Positions 12,350-33,640 of a stretch of 64,000 nucleotides of DNA are shown here, one piece after another. The DNA is taken from positions 26,325,053-26,389,052 of the forward strand of contig NC_089274.1 of assembly GCF_963678975.1 (NCBI RefSeq), read 5' to 3'. The position numbers and the translations under genes were made by a program. The notes beneath the pieces are model-generated. The model made no database searches, was not told the origin of the DNA, and saw only the letters and a list, made by a program, of their open reading frames with translations. Positions within the stretch are counted from its first letter, which is position 1, and the number at the start of each line of letters is the position of its first letter. Source of the stretch: Dysidea avara (lineage: Eukaryota; Porifera; Demospongiae; Dictyoceratida; Dysideidae).

Positions 12350-15300
12350 CTTATAGACAGTTCAGCAAGAAGACAGTCACCATGTGGAGAGTTAAGCAAA
12401 TATATCACTATAGAGATTCAGAACATTACAAGTAACACTGAAGAAAGTTCAGCTATAAAAAAGTCATGCACTGTGTAGAGAATTCAGCTACAATTAAGTC
12501 ACTCTCTAAAGAATTCAGTTACACAGAATTCAGCTACACACAAGTCACTGTGGAGAGAGTTCAGCTACAAATAAATTACCCTTTAGAGTGATCAGCTACA
12601 AACAAAACACTTTGCAGAGTGTTCAGCTACAGAGTGTTCAGCTACAGAGTGTTCAGCTACAGAGTGTTCAGCTACAACAAATCAACCATTAGAGCGATCA
12701 GCAATGAACAAATCAACACAAATCTACCTGTAGAGAGATAAGCTAGAAACAAATCACCCTGTAGAGAGATCAGCTAAAACAAATCAACCTGCAGTGAGAT
12801 CAAATCACCTTATAGAGAGTTCAGCTACAAACAAATTACCCTGTAGAGAGATTGGCTACAAACAAATCAACCTGTAGAGAGATCAGCTACACACAAATCA
12901 ACTTGTAGAGAGATGAGCTACAAACAAATCACCCTGTAGAGAGATCAGCTAGAAACTACACACAATGTAAGGAGTTCAGCTACAAACAAATCACCCTGTA
13001 GAGAGATCAGCTACAAACTAGACACAAAGTAAGGAGTTCAGCTACAAGTAAATCACCCTGTAGAGAGTTCATCTACAAATAAATCAACCTGTAGAGCAAT
13101 CAGCTAGAAACAAATCACCCTGAAGAGAGGTCAGCTACAAAAAATCACCCTGTAGAGAGATCAGCTAGAAATAAATCACCCTGAAGAGAGTTCAGCAACA
13201 AAGAAACCACCATGTAGAGAGTTCAGCTACAAACAAATTACCCTGTAGAGAGATCGGCTACAAACAAATCAGCCTGTAGAGAGTTCAGCTAAAACAAATC
13301 AACCTGCAGAGAGATCAACTACAAACAAATCACCTTATAGAGAGTTCAGCTACAAACAAATTACCCTATAGAGAGATCGGCTACAAACAAATCAACCTGC
13401 AGAGAGATCAGCTACACACAATTCAACTTGTAGAGAGATCAGCTACAAACAAATCACCCTGTAGAGAGATCAGCTAGAAACTAGACACAATGTAAGGAGT
13501 TCAGCTACAAGCAAATCACCGTGTAGAGAGTTCAGCTACAAACAAACCAACCTGTAGAGCGATCAGCTAGAAACAAATCACCCTGAAGAGAGGTCAGCTA
13601 CAAAAAATCACCCTGTAGAGATATCAGCTAGAAACAAATCACCCTGAAGAGAGGTCAGCTACAAAAAAATCACCCTGTAGAGAGATCAGCTAGAAACAAA
13701 TCACCCTGAAGAGAGGTCAGCTACAAACAAAACACTTTGCAGAGAATTCAGCTACAAACAAATCAGCTTGTAGAGAGATCAGTTACACACAAATCAACCT
13801 GTAGACAGATAAGCTAGAAACAAATCACCCTGTAGAGAGTTCAGCAACAAAGAAACCACCATGTAGAGAGTTCAGCTGCAAACAAATCACCTTATAGAGA
13901 GTTCAGCTACAAACAAATCACCCTGTAGAGAGATCAGCTAGAAACTAGACACTATGTAAGGAGTTCAGCTACAAGCAAATCACCCTTTAGTGAGTTCAGC
14001 TACAAACAAATCAACCTGCAGTGAGATCACCTACAAAAAAGCACCTTGTGCAGAGTTCAGCTACAAACAAATTACCCTGTAGAGAGATCGGCTACAAACA
14101 AATCAACCAGTAGAAAGATCAGCTACACACAAATCAACTTGTAGAGAGATCAGCTACAAACAAATCACCCTGTAGAAAGATCAGCTAGAAACTAGACACA
14201 ATGTAAGGAGTTCAGCTACAAGTAAATCACCCTGTAGAGAGTTCAGCTAAAACAAATCAACTTGCAGAGAGATCAGCTACAAATAAATCACTTTACAGAC
14301 AGTTCAGCTACAAACAAATTACCTTGTAGAGAGATCGGCTGAAAATTAATCAACCTGCAGAGAGATCAGCTACACACAAATCAACTTGTAGAGAGATCAG
14401 CTACAAACAAATCACCCTGTAGAGAGATCAGCTAGAAACTAGATACAATGCAAGGAGTTCAGCTACAAGCAAAATCACCCTTTAGTGAGTTCAGCTACAA
14501 ACAAATCAACCTGCAGTGAGATCACCCACAAAAACGCACTTGTACAGAGTTCAGTTACAAACAAATCACCCTGTAGAGAGATCAGGTAGAAGAATTCACC
14601 TTGTAGAGAGTTCAGCAACAAAGAAACCACCATGTAGAGAGTTCAGCTGCAAACAAATCACCAAGTAGAAAGATCAGCTAGAAGAAGTTACCTTGTAGAG
14701 AGTTCAGTTACAAAGAAACCATTATATAGAGAGTTCAGCTACAAAGGAATTACCCCGTAGAGAGTTCAGCTAGAAGAAGTCACCTTGTAAAGAGTTCAGC
14801 TACAAAGAAACCATCATGTACAGAGTTCAGCTACAAAGAAACCACCTGTACAGAATTCAACTACAAACAAATTACCCTGTATAGAGATCAGCTAGAAGAA
14901 GTTACCTTGTAGATAGTTCAGCTACAACAATTCACCCTGTAGAAAGATCAGCTAGAAGAAGTCACCTTGTAGAGTGTTCAGTTACAAAGAAACCATCATG
15001 TAGAGAGTTCAGCTGCAAACAAATCACTCTGTAGAGAGTTCAGCTACAAAGAAACCGCCATGTAGAGAGTTCAGCCTCATACAAACCACCTTGTAGAGAA
15101 TTCAACTACAACAAATCACCCTGTAGAGAAGAAGTTACCTTGTAGAGAGTTCAGCTACAAAGAAACCATCATGTAGGGAGTTCAGCTACAAAGAAACCAT
15201 CATGTAGAGAGTTTAGCTGCAAACAAATCACCTGTAGAGAGTTCAGCTAGAAACAAATCACCCCGTAGAGAGATCAGCTGGACGAAGTCACCTTGTAGAG

Positions 15301-15655
15301 AGTTCAGCTACAAAGAAACCATCATGTAGAGAGTTCAGCTGCAAACAAATCACCCTGCAGAGAGTTCAGCTACAAAAAAATCACCCTGTAGAGAGTTCAG
15401 CTAGACAAAGTCACCTTATAGAGAATTCAGCTACAAAGAAACCATCATGTAGAGAGTTCGGCTACAAAGACACCACCATGTAGAGAGTTTAGCTGCAAAC
15501 AAATCACCTGTAGAGAGTTCAGCTAGAATCAAAATACCCTATAGAGAGACCAGCTAGAAGAGGTTACCTTGTAGAGAGTTTAGCTACAAAGAAACCATCC
15601 TGTATATAGTTCAGCTACATTTCAAGTCACCCAGTAGAGAGATCAGCTGCAAAAA
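12350..15655. repeat. ~31 bp minisatellite array in element copy 1
   Basis: More than 100 head-to-tail units of the type GTAGAGAGATCAGCTACAAA followed by CAAATCACCCT, alternating with the AGTTCAGCTACAAAGAAACC variant. Units are directly adjacent with no unique spacers. Cassettes containing a marker variant (AACTAGACACAATGTAAGG, for example near 12950, 13480, 14190 and 14435) recur every 240-710 bp. This shows amplification of multi-unit blocks. The same satellite, in opposite orientation, fills copies 2 and 3. Confidence 0.95.
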
Positions 15656-15865
15656 AATATCCTGTTGGGAATAATGGGCATGTAATAAATATATGTATAT
15701 AATTTGTATAATTACTAATAAAATCAAAAATAATTTAAGTACTAAAATTCTTCTTTTAAGTTCTTTTCTTCTTCCTGTAGTAAAGAAAAAAACACATGGG
15801 TTAAAAAAGCCCCAAAGCCAGCCATAGGCCGGCTTTGCAGTATACAAATACAAAAAGAAGTGATA

Positions 15866-16187
15866 TCTAATCAAAAACAGCCAAGCTGTAAAAAAAGGTG
15901 CGGCCCCCAAAAAGGCCATGGTGAAAAAAGATGTGAAATCCAAGGTGGCGGCCAAGAAATGGCTGTGATGGTAGGTTAATGGTTACATTTTAATAATGAC
16001 AATTCAGGTAAATTTGGTGCCGCTTGGTCTTGGCACCAAATTCACCTGAATTGTCGTTATTAAAATGTAACCATTAACCTACCATCACAGCCATTTCTTG
16101 GCCGCCACTTTGGATTTCACATCTTTTTTCACCATGGCCTTTTTGGGGGCCGCACCTTTTTTTACAGCTTGGCTGTTTTTGATTAGA
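15866..16187. repeat. Foldback palindrome of element copy 1
   Basis: Arms of about 150 bp are reverse complements of each other, from TCTAATCAAAAACAGCC to the mirrored GGCTGTTTTTGATTAGA. The centre lies in the TTTGGTGCCGCTTGGTCTTGG region (near 16020-16035). Sub-motifs include AGGTGGCGGCCAAGAAATGG and its complement. Near-identical foldbacks lie at 18535-18855 and 50449-50767. Confidence 0.9.
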
Positions 16188-17285
16188 TATATATAAAGAG
16201 AAGGATATTATTTTGCTATGTATCTGTATTATAGTGGTGCATGTTATTAGTGTATGGTTACCTGCAATGAGAGATAATGTTATCATGAAAGTGTACTGTA
16301 CTCTTGCTATTATTCATCTGGTGCTTATGCAGTTACTGTATGTATGATATGCTCTATGTATGTACATGCATATTCACATATTGTAAAAGGTAAAAAAATC
16401 TTCATTACCAGTGACTATATCATTTATGTAGTAGAGCTTGTAATCTTCTCACTACTAAGTTAATTTACTCTAAAATGCATTTCACCACATTTCACTAGCT
16501 GTTTATCTTGAGGTTTGCATTGAAATGTCACATTTTCTATACAACATGCATGGCATCTACAAATTGACTATATACATATATAGAAAGAATGAAAAATGAT
16601 ATTGCACTGCTAGATAGCTCAATATAACTACCACAGAAATGAATTTCCAGTTGGTGAGGTTATGTAAAAACTAATGTGCATACCAGTGATACCCATGATA
16701 CCATTGAATCACAGTGAACTATAATGATGTACATATTAATAGCCATGTTAGCTTGGCTGAAAAGTTGCAATAAAGATTGGCAACTAAATTCAATAAATAG
16801 TTGAAGTATAAATCTTGATGGACATTTGACATGCCATGGATAAGCAATGTGGCAGTGACAATAAACTTTAATTGAATATTACTGACGTAATTCAGTCTGC
16901 CAAGTTTATTGTATTGTCAGAGTACAATGGAACTAATCATGACCTTTAAATGGACTTGCAGCTATGAATGAGTTATTTTTATGGTAAACTTAAATCCTAT
17001 GAGGCCAAACTTCATGAAAAGTAATTTAATACTATTTTTTAAAAATATAAATCATTTTCATGTAACTGTCATTTTGATATTGCATAGGCTTAACTTTGAG
17101 ATGATTTTATAAGACTTTATACTGGTTCTGTATAGTGATGCAGAAAACATAGAAATGGCAAATTACTATTGCTAAATATCTGTACTATGCATGCCTATAT
17201 ATACAGTATGTTTGCTGCATCACCATGTTTCACCAAATATTCATAAACAGCTTTATAACCCATACAATCACAGTTAAATGATCAT
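16188..17285. other. AT-rich spacer between copy 1 and FReD copy C
   Basis: No gene seen. It separates the end of composite element copy 1 from the promoter of FReD copy C. Confidence 0.5.
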
Positions 17286-17373
17286 TATAAATAGTGTGTT
17301 CACAGATACCTAGATCATTAGCAAGCTTGCAGGCTGAAAGACACTCCTTGTACTCAGTGAATAACTGCAGAGA
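17286..17373 (+). promoter_or_regulatory. Putative core promoter and 5' UTR of FReD copy C
   Basis: TATAAATAG (17286-17294), then TTCACAGATACCTAGATCATTAG and CAAGCTTGCAGGCTGA, precede the ATG at 17374. Copy E (29290-29333) has the same order: TTCACAGCTACCCAGATCAATAG then CAAGCTTGCAGACTGA. This is non-coding conservation between paralogues 12 kb apart. Confidence 0.5.
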
Positions 17374-26922
<9,549 letters not shown>

Positions 26923-28472
26923 ACAAGTTACATAGACTAATATTGACTGAAAAGTGTTTTCTTTTTGGTAATTGTATACATGCATTTTACATAATGCATA
27001 TAGCCATACTGAAACAAGTCAAGTATTGTTATATATGTACTGCATAGTTACTTGTTTGGGTTTTGTTGAAGCCCATGCATATTCAGAATTTTCAGTAGTT
27101 AAGAAGCATACAATTTTTCATAAGATTACAATGATGTAAATATTATAGCAAGCTCTGTATTCATAAAGTAGTAAGAGTTAGGTGATGTAGTGACTTCTGT
27201 TATACTTGAAGTTCCACAGCGCTTTTTTGTTGGTGATGGAGATATTGTTGTGAAATTTTGATAAAATCCTTTGCTTATGAGAAGTCAACATTATTACAGT
27301 TTAAGTGCAAACAAGGTTCCAGGTCCCAGCTGTTGTGGCTTCTTTGGCACATACCTGCATACAGCATGTGTGCATGACTGGAGGATTAATTAAGTTATCA
27401 TTGGGTTTGGACATTTAAATATTGAAATTCTGATTTCCTGTGCTTGTGGTCTTTAACTAGTGATATATCATACATACAAAACTTGTCAGTTCTTTGGGTC
27501 TTAATTGGACAGAAACTGAGATATTTGCTAAGGTAATATGTATTGACACATTTGATACAATGACTCTATATTCATTTTAACATGTCATACAGAGGCAGGC
27601 ACCAGGTATACCGAATAATGAGAATAAGCTAATGAGAGTCTGCTTCAGAAAGAAAGCCTCTCAACATTAAAATCCTAAATGGCTAAAACTCCAAACTATA
27701 TAATTATATTTTAGATATAGTGTGTGCAAGTGACCAGCTAACACCTGACCAAGAGTGCTTTCACTCAACTCTGTACTTACCACAAATTCATCTGCATTAC
27801 ATATGATATGCAGGGAACTAATTTACAATAATTGTAATTTTTTTTCCTGGGAGAATCAACTGCCAGTATTATAATAGTTTTAGAATGAATGACTTGTGTA
27901 CGCAAAATTCAAAACAATGATAAAAGAAAGACATGGCCATTCATTATAAAGGACGTACCCTTTTCTTAGATATATGGCTGGGTTGTTTTGCTATAGATAT
28001 TGCGTGATAGGTTACAGATTTGAGGAATTAAATGTTGACAAAAATAACAAAATCATAGATATAAACAACACTATTAAACGCAATCTGTATATCCTTAGAC
28101 AATAAATAGCTACCATGTACATAATTTGTGTTTTAGCTACATATGCATGAATTTAAAATCATACCATAGGCATATATAGTTTTAGAGTAAGTCCATGCAA
28201 CACAATTTCATACCACAGAATGTACTATATTTGATGCTATGAGCTAACCATGAGTGTGCCATCCTATATGCACTCGTTTAACTGACTTATAGGACTCATA
28301 TGTTATGTAATCTTGTCTTCATCTTCTGCATCACATGAGTATCTAGTGAGTATTTTACTATATAAATCAGAACACTGATGGCAAGTGTAGGATGAATGTA
28401 GCTAGGCAGTCAGGGTAAGGATATGGGGTATGTGGCTTTTTGGAGTTAGGCACTTGCCTATCCTACATACTC
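26923..28472. other. Intergenic, no gene seen
   Basis: About 1.5 kb between FReD copies C and D. It is AT-rich, with no reading frame of note and no recognisable repeat ends. Confidence 0.5.
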
Positions 28473-28975
28473 CCATGCAATAGTGGAGTGTACTGCAACA
28501 TGCAGGTATTATAGAGATGGTGTATTTGCATGCATGCATAACGTTGGGTGCCACATGTATTGTATGGGTGTTTTCTGTATAAGAACAGACCTATTGTGAC
28601 ATGACAACTGATGGAGGAGGATGGACACTTGTATGGCAACACTCATACATGGAAACATCACCTCTCTCCACTAACATGTACTACTTCTCAGATTACTACA
28701 AGGCCTGCATGTGTTACCTATATGGCTGGATTACCATCTTTAATTCTTATACTGATCAACATTGAAATCAACCAACCCAACACTCCACCTGAGTCCATTA
28801 TAGTTGAACACTCCTTTATATGTATATACAACAGTTCCCTTGTGGTAGGCTACAATCATTTGTTCTGTTGGATTGAAAATTTCTTATTGGGTATATTACA
28901 CCATCCACTAGCATTGCAACCAGCGCCATCTTTTATTGGAGAAGACCCTGCTTTGTTAAGATAAACATTGTCAAA
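28473..28975 (+). pseudogene. FReD-like pseudogene D with an internal inversion
   Basis: A remnant of exon 4 (AATAGTGGAGTGTACTG, 28483-28506) and the start of exon 5 (from 28589, TYCDMTTDGGGWTLVW) are present. After AAGGCCTGC (about 28709) and a short degraded stretch, the block 28732-28915 reads as the reverse complement of the family. Inverted, it contains TGCTAGTGGATGGTGTAATA through GGTGGAGTGTTGGG. Forward sequence resumes at GCAACCAGCGCCATC (about 28918). A frame is open through the inversion by chance, but the domain is destroyed. The last C-terminal part decays after about 28975. Exons 1-3 are absent. Confidence 0.85.
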
Positions 28976-29377
28976 CATCTCCATGTAACCACTTGCAAAT
29001 TATATCAAATTTGCTACTTGTGTATATGTAGTAATGTCCTATATGACTTTCTGATAAACTGATAAAATTTATAATTTATGTTGGAATAGTAGCTAATATC
29101 ATTTGGCAGTCAATTACAACTCGCAAAAAAATTATTATGCAAAATTCTTCTTTATGGCTGAACGTTTACTATTGTATAGCTATAGTTACATACTGGTCTT
29201 TTTGCATGTTTGTGCATTACCATGTATGCATGTACATATGTAACTAACTAAGTATTCATAACCTATATAATCACAACTAACTGGTCAGATTTTCACAGCT
29301 ACCCAGATCAATAGCTAGCAAGCTTGCAGACTGAATATAGTGAAAGTTATTCATTGTGTAGAGCAAGCAATTGCAGC

Positions 29378-30519
29378 ATGAAGTTGAGTTTGATAATCAG
29401 TCTTTCTCTGAACCTATCATTACTGGTGGTTGTGAGGTATGTGCTTTTGCTTGTCATTGATTGTATAGGCTCTGTTTGGAGTACATATATAGCAATATAT
29501 GTTATTCTTATAGTTCTTCTCATCTCAATGCCACTGAGAAGTTGATTGTCAAGGTACAGTGAATGACTATTTTAGCAGTATATTACGCATGTGTACTATT
29601 ACACAGAGGCAGGCTACAGGCCCACCAACTACAACATGTGATAGATCAAGTGAGGACTCTAGTGAGTTTAATCCTGTGACACCTGACACAGTATGGATCT
29701 GCAAGAGTGGTGAATGGATTCCCTACCAGTAAGTAATATCTCAGCACCTCTAATGGCATTGTGATAAATTTGAGCTTGCATGTAATTAGTTTGTAATTGG
29801 CACTGTATGTAGTATTGAGCCATCATTGGGAAGGATCAGATCACTCAGTGCTAATTCATGTAAACACATCAGAGAAGTTGTAGCAACTAATTGTAGTGGA
29901 GTGTACTGGGTACAGGACATGCAGGTACTCAATGAGTTAGTACATGTATACATGTAAGGCATAAGTTTCTGTTATACATATGTAGGTATACTGTGACATG
30001 ACAACTGATGGTGGAGGATGGACACTTGTATGGCAACACTCCTACATGGAAACATCACCTCTCTCCACTAACATGTACTACTTCTCAGATTACTACAAGG
30101 CCTGTGCTACCTATGCTAGTGGATGGTGTAATATACTCAATAAGAAATGTTTCAATCCAACAGAACAAATGATTGTAGCCTACCACCAAGGAACCATTTA
30201 TTACTCATATAAAGGAGTGTTCAATTATAATATAGACCATGACTGGACTGGTAGAGTGTTAGTGGACTTTAAGAAAATTGTTGACAGATGTACTCATAGT
30301 GGAAGTCCAGATGTCCAACCGGCACCATCAGCTCATGGAGGAGATTCTGCTCTGCTGGGAATAGCTTTTGATAAACGAAGTTCGTATAACTACAAGGGCA
30401 ATTATGATACAATTCAAGGAAGTTTTAATGCACCATGTGATTGCCGATTTTCTGTTTGCTACCTTGCATCTACCGGACTACGTGGTATTCAGCAAACCGT
30501 CGCCATTTATGTCCGCTAA
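29378..30519 (+). CDS. Secreted FReD-like protein, copy E (5 exons, 288 aa)
   Basis: Exons are 29378-29436, 29514-29553, 29607-29728, 29813-29924 and 29986-30519, totalling 867 nt with GT-AG boundaries and the family phases. The signal peptide is MKLSLIISLSLNLSLLVVV. Exon 4 lacks five codons (equivalent of TNLPN) relative to B and C but stays in frame. Exon 5 has VYCDMTTDGGGWTLVW and ends QQTVAIYVR. Several normally invariant positions differ: NILNKKCF for NIPNKKRF, DWTGRVLVDF for DWTGGVLVDF, and CRFSVC for CRW(Y/H)DC. These suggest relaxed or changed constraint. The same secreted recognition role is inferred for the family. It lies directly downstream of pseudogene D. Its promoter shares the CACAG-TACC-AGATCA-TAG block with copy C but no obvious TATA box. 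Confidence 0.8.
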
Positions 30520-31060
30520 ATGAATAGTAGTGCTCATATAGTTCCCTGAACATTAATTAATAGCTGCATACATAGCATTTCACTGTGACATACACCTAGG
30601 AGTCATTTGATTATCCATGCAGTAAGCTTTGATCAACTGTTAAACATTGCTGAATTCCATGTAATATATTTGTGTCATGATGCAATTATCACCTTTTGGG
30701 CTGAAAAATACACACACATATGTGTGATACACACACATATAGGTAGCATGGCCATATGCATATTAAATAAAAGTCATATAGTCTCCACTTTTGTCTTGCA
30801 TGGAATATGGTTACAATGAGGTGGTCTTATTTCAGAAGAGGTTATTTGGTAATTTCTTTTATTGATTAAGATTTTACAACACAAGTGCTGAAGGTCTGTA
30901 AGACACCTGACCTTACAGCCTGTTTAAAGATGTTATGTTTGAATAGTTTTATTGTGCATATACATGTATTAGCTACTATGAATAGTCATAGCCTTCATTA
31001 CAGTTAATGATGACGCTCACAAACTGGTGAAGTATAAAAGGATTAATTGAAAGACCATGT
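30520..31060. other. 3' flank of FReD copy E
   Basis: AT-rich sequence, including an ACACACATATGTGTGATACACACACATAT imperfect palindrome (30710-30740, longer motif abbreviated by position). No gene seen. Confidence 0.4.
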
Positions 31061-31089
31061 GGGCTTGCTAAAATGGTGCGGATAATCTA

Positions 31090-31330
31090 ATCCATGCTAA
31101 AACTGCCAATTGCAATCAGTAAAAAGGACATGTCTTTCAATGAGACCATGCAGGGTTTAAAGAGATATGAAGTGGTGGCTAAAAATGGCTGCAATGGTGT
31201 CAATGCCAAACAATTTTTATTGCAATACTGTCATCAAAATTACAGCCATTTCTTGGCTGCGACCTATGATTTAAAAACTGGACTCTTATATACAAATACT
31301 GAATATTGTCAAAGTGGCAGTCACTAGTTG
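31090..31330. repeat. Fragment of a foldback-element relative
   Basis: GAAGTGGTGGCTAAAAATGG (about 31169) and CAGCCATTTCTTGGCTGCGA (about 31242) are arms of a degraded version of the foldback at the ends of the composite elements. The 77-residue frame across it is not considered a gene. Confidence 0.5.
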
Positions 31331-32059
31331 TTATGTTTAGTGGTAACCTTCACTAGTGTATTTTAACTGTGTATAGATATGATAAAGGTACTTACTTGCA
31401 CAACCTCCATTATATACATCCATGGCAGTAGCAAACAATAGGGCCGACACCACACAATTACTAGAAATGTTTATGCTATTATGTATGTAAAGGAATAGAA
31501 TATGTAGCTTCACTTCATTTAACTGAGCACACTAACCACACACCTGTGGGATACACCAGTCCAATACCCAAACAGCAAGATGAAGATATAGCAGTCACAA
31601 TAGCTAACAGTTACAAACATCAGGTAAATTGTCATGGTGTTTAGGAACAGACACGATTCACAAGCATTACCATACCTAAGCAAGCTATATATTTGATGAA
31701 GTAGGGATTCATGGGCAAGCCAAAGAAGTATAGCTATGGTATATAGTTATGTCCCTTGTTTCACTACTTTTTGGTGTATGTGTTTGTTTACTTGTTTAGC
31801 TATAGTAATGTTATAGCTGGATACTTCCAATCTTTGACGTTGATCCTTGTTCACCACTGTAGTCATGGTTACAGTTCTACACACCATAGCAGCATTGTGT
31901 TAATCAAAATGTACTATGCCAATGTAAGTGTTTAATTGCATAAATATTTGTATCAAGATTAAATATACAATACAAGCATATGTGTAATATGTAACTACGT
32001 ATGTACATACACATAGCATAGCTACCATTACATGGCAGTCTATAAAATCACAAAAAATA
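31331..32059. other. Intergenic, no gene seen
   Basis: Unique-looking AT-rich DNA between the foldback fragment and the decayed membrane-protein paralogue. Confidence 0.4.
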
Positions 32060-33640
32060 TCTATTAATGTTGCACGTCTGATTCAGTTCTATTCTTAAGG
32101 ATAAAGTTTTGATCATCAGAATTTTTCTGAGCTAACTGCACCATCACCATTTAGCTCTTACCAGACTTGAAGCGAACATCACTAGAAAAAACAGAAAAAT
32201 TTGCAGTTACTGGAAACTCTATAGCTTCCCAATATGTGCATGTGAATCAATACAGTAACAGTGTAGCTATCAGAGCCGGTTACAGCAGACATGGGAGCCA
32301 TTTGGAATGTCTAGGGGCTTGCCTCGGGAAATGTTTATTGTAACAGTCTGAGATAGGATGTTCACTATTCTTATTTTACTTCCTTGTTAGTTGCAGCCAC
32401 TTACAGTTTTTAAGAGAGATAAATGTGATTGTTCTATTAGAATGGGTGCATGACTGTTCTTTTAGAGTATGTTGATCCTTTTTTCCTTTGTAAAAGGTAT
32501 TTCTGATTACCTGAAAATGCTGAGAAAAATACTTGAACAGTCTCAGACTCCTCCCCACCACAGGAATGAGGTAGAAAAAAATCCTAGAGCAAGTGGTAAA
32601 GGTATTGCGGTGGTAACTATATCAACAATAATGTCATAACGTTTGTCATTGCTTTGGCATGAAAATAAAACTTGTTGACAAATTTTATTATTGGTTTACC
32701 ATGGTAAACAATCAAGCAGATTTGTTGCTACATAATATACAGTACAACATAAATAATATTAAAATTCACAATGGAAATTCTTCTATCTAGACAGTCTGGT
32801 TCACAATGCTATCTATATTTCTGAAATCTCTGTAACCATGGAATGCATGTGCTAAACAAGCTAAAAGTAAATATTGACTGTCAACTAGTGCTATGTAATA
32901 GAGTGAGCAGAGAAGGCTACACAAATGTAAGTAACCAAGTAGAATAGTTATTGTTGGTAGAGTAAACAAGTCACTAATAGGTATACAGGAATTCTAAGTG
33001 GATAGTTGGACTTAAGTAATCAGATATTGATGTAAACATGGAAACTTTGTCCAAATGGGTAAATTACGATATTAATTTTGTGTATAGCATTCAGCTTACT
33101 TATGCTGCACATATAATATCTGCATTAAGTTTTTTGCAAAATTAACAACATACTTAAGTGTTTACCTAAACACCTGATACTTGGGCCTTGCTGGGCTAAT
33201 CAATGAATTCACCTAGGCTACAAACAGTAATCTTCAATATATATGGCTTCAACAATGAAACATGCCTCAGGGATCTAGTACCAATGCTGATCACTATTGA
33301 AAAGGTGTTAAGTAAGGTTTCATTGACTGTTGACAGAAATTTATTATTTTACTATTATAGCTAGGTATGTCAGTCAAGAGAGAGGATCATTTTAGCTTTC
33401 TTGCATGGATTTAAGACACGGTACGTAGTTGAATTGATTTAAGACATGGTACGTAGTTGAATTGATTTAAGACATGGTACCTAGTTGAATTGGTCACATT
33501 AGCCTTAGAACAAACAGTGCATGTCAAGGAATCAAATAAAGAGCTGATGTACACCAAATGAATACAGTCAGCAACATCCACTTTCCTCACATTGTATCAT
33601 AATCGTTATCATGTCTGTGGAGTTACAATCAAGCAGTTTT
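32060..33640 (-). pseudogene. Decayed paralogue of the multi-pass membrane protein gene
   Basis: Segments align by eye with the gene at 43053-45915. The C-terminal coding end is at 32065-32235 (GACTCAGTTCTATTCTTAAG-like, compare 43065). The start of exon 3 is at 32580-32740 (CCTAGAGCAAGTGGTAAAGG, compare 43971), exon 2 is at 32810-32965 and parts of exon 1 are at 33366-33640 (GGTATGTCAGTC, compare 45376). The centre of exon 3 is missing and replaced by DNA with a CTATTAG motif. Frames are shifted between exon 2 blocks and a 28 bp segment of exon 1 is triplicated (33408-33491). It is clearly non-functional. Order and strand match the intact gene, implying a segmental duplication. Confidence 0.75.

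Larger units (their letters stand above)
10566..16187 (-). mobile_element. Large minisatellite-bearing composite element, copy 1
   Basis: Read on the minus strand, it starts at 16187 with TCTAATCAAAAACAGCC. It then has a 322 bp foldback (15866-16187), a ~110 bp spacer with a GCCGGC hairpin, and a minisatellite (about 15655-12350). A ~0.8 kb tail ends in the hairpin ACACACTACCGTGTGT followed by CTTGATA. A hAT-like element (10574-11447) later split its terminus, duplicating TATCAAGA. Copies 2 and 3 share both ends. In all three the left flank ends in A and the right flank starts with T, with no clear duplication. This layout matches non-autonomous Helitron-like elements with central tandem repeats (HINE, bivalve pearl elements). 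The 3' CTTGATA is not the canonical CTRR, so assignment is tentative. No transposase or Rep/helicase frame is present. Confidence 0.7.

Noticed and set aside
12350-15655. Array of ~31 bp repeats considered as a CRISPR array
   Set aside because: Units abut directly with no unique spacers, there are no cas genes, and the setting is eukaryotic; it is a minisatellite inside a mobile element.
15611-16286. Open frames of 70-114 codons across the foldback
   Set aside because: The same peptide words recur on both strands because the DNA is palindromic; no coding signal.
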